A stretch of 6,152 bases of DNA from an uncultured Sutterella sp. (GTDB lineage: Bacteria > Pseudomonadota > Gammaproteobacteria > Burkholderiales > Burkholderiaceae_F), in the NCBI GenBank assembly GCA_900764215.1, contig CAAFNI010000470.1, positions 1-6,152 of the forward strand. Direction: 5' to 3'. The notes under the pieces were generated by a model. That model made no database searches and was not told where the DNA came from. It was given only the letters and a program-made list of their open reading frames with translations. The translations under genes were made by a program, and so were the position numbers. Below, piece after piece: positions 5,684 through 6,152 of the stretch (its first letter is position 1; each line of letters opens with the position of its first letter).

Positions 5684-6152
5684 ATGACATGATGCTCATG
5701 GCTCTGACGGATCCCGCCGGCGCGCCGGCCCACCCGCTCATCTTTCTGGTGCTCGGCGTCGTCACCTTCGCCCTTCACCTCACGGCCGTCAACGTGATGC
5801 TCGGCACCCTCGGCCTCGCCGCCTGGGGCGCCTTCTCGAAGAACCCCCACTGGCAGCGCCTCGCGGGCGCGCTCGGCACGACCGCCAAGGTCGCCGTCTC
5901 GGTCGCCATCGTTCTGGGCGTCGCGCCGCTTCTCTTCGTGCAGGTGATCTACGACCCGTTCTGGTACACCTCCAACGTGATCTCGGCCTGGTGGCTTCTG
6001 GGCTTTCTCGCCATCCTCACGGTCGCCTATCTCGCGCTCTACCGCTTCTACGGGCTCAACCACCGCTATGAGGCGGACGGCCGCCCCGTGCACCTCGAGG
6101 GCGCCCCGAAGGGCGGCCTGTGGCTCCCCGCGGGCCCCGGGGTGGTGCTCGG
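5680..6152 (+). CDS. CydA-like integral membrane partner subunit (partial, runs off the window)
   Basis: The first 157 codons of a membrane protein. Its ATG overlaps the preceding stop by four bases (ATGA), and AAAGGAG (5666-5672) ends seven bases upstream, so it is translationally coupled to the bd-like gene and probably forms a complex with it. Three hydrophobic segments are visible (about 19-49, 70-91 and 101-121), followed by a polar stretch. By eye, segment 1 with H33 (FALHLTAVNV) and segment 2 (VLGVAPLLFVQVIY, then FWYTS) resemble helices 1 and 2 of CydA, where E. coli has MYHFLF and LGVATGLTMEFQFG followed by W-S-Y-Y-S. The acidic residues equal to E99/E107 are not seen. I infer a second, CydA-derived subunit in place of CydB. 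The 3' end is missing, so further helices or haem sites cannot be judged. Confidence 0.72.
   Translation, partial: MNDMMLMALTDPAGAPAHPLIFLVLGVVTFALHLTAVNVMLGTLGLAAWGAFSKNPHWQRLAGALGTTAKVAVSVAIVLGVAPLLFVQVIYDPFWYTSNVISAWWLLGFLAILTVAYLALYRFYGLNHRYEADGRPVHLEGAPKGGLWLPAGPGVVL

Overview
The window is the end of an Illumina-assembled contig from a GC-rich Gram-negative bacterium. Bases 1-44 are Nextera library adapter, not biology. The organism is most likely a respiratory proteobacterium: there is a Tat-exported molybdopterin enzyme, an FNR-type palindrome, strong GGAG ribosome binding sites, and a membrane oxidoreductase with a periplasmic cytochrome c domain. The mix of a PsrA/PhsA-like enzyme, a TDT transporter and a bd-like complex would suit a gut betaproteobacterium such as Sutterellaceae, but that placement is a guess.

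Layout. Minus strand: a molybdopterin oxidoreductase catalytic subunit (start 2107, C-terminus lost at the contig end), preceded by a 481-bp intergenic region, and upstream of that a TDT/SLAC1-family transporter (start 3638, stop at 2589). An intrinsic terminator at 2429-2454 separates the two, so the oxidoreductase should have its own promoter. The DNA between terminator and start codon holds an FNR-type site, two near-identical TTCGG-N8-CCGAA palindromes about three helical turns apart, and a perfect 13-bp hairpin. A 695-bp divergent intergenic region (3639-4333) carries a possible transporter promoter and several small inverted repeats, but no gene I can support.

Plus strand: a two-gene operon starts at 4334. 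The first gene encodes an eight-helix CydA-like protein that lacks the quinol-binding loop of ordinary cytochrome bd oxidases and instead ends in a periplasmic cytochrome c domain (CSNCH, distal MPP). The second overlaps it by four bases (ATGA) and runs off the window. Its N-terminal half resembles the first two or three helices of CydA rather than CydB.

Inferred biology: the minus-strand enzyme probably reduces (or oxidises) a sulfur or similar oxyanion in the periplasm under low oxygen. The transporter may move a small anion such as sulfite or a dicarboxylate. The plus-strand pair looks like a cytochrome c-linked member of the bd superfamily, the most unusual part of the window. No CRISPR array, tRNA, rRNA, natural insertion sequence or phage gene was seen.
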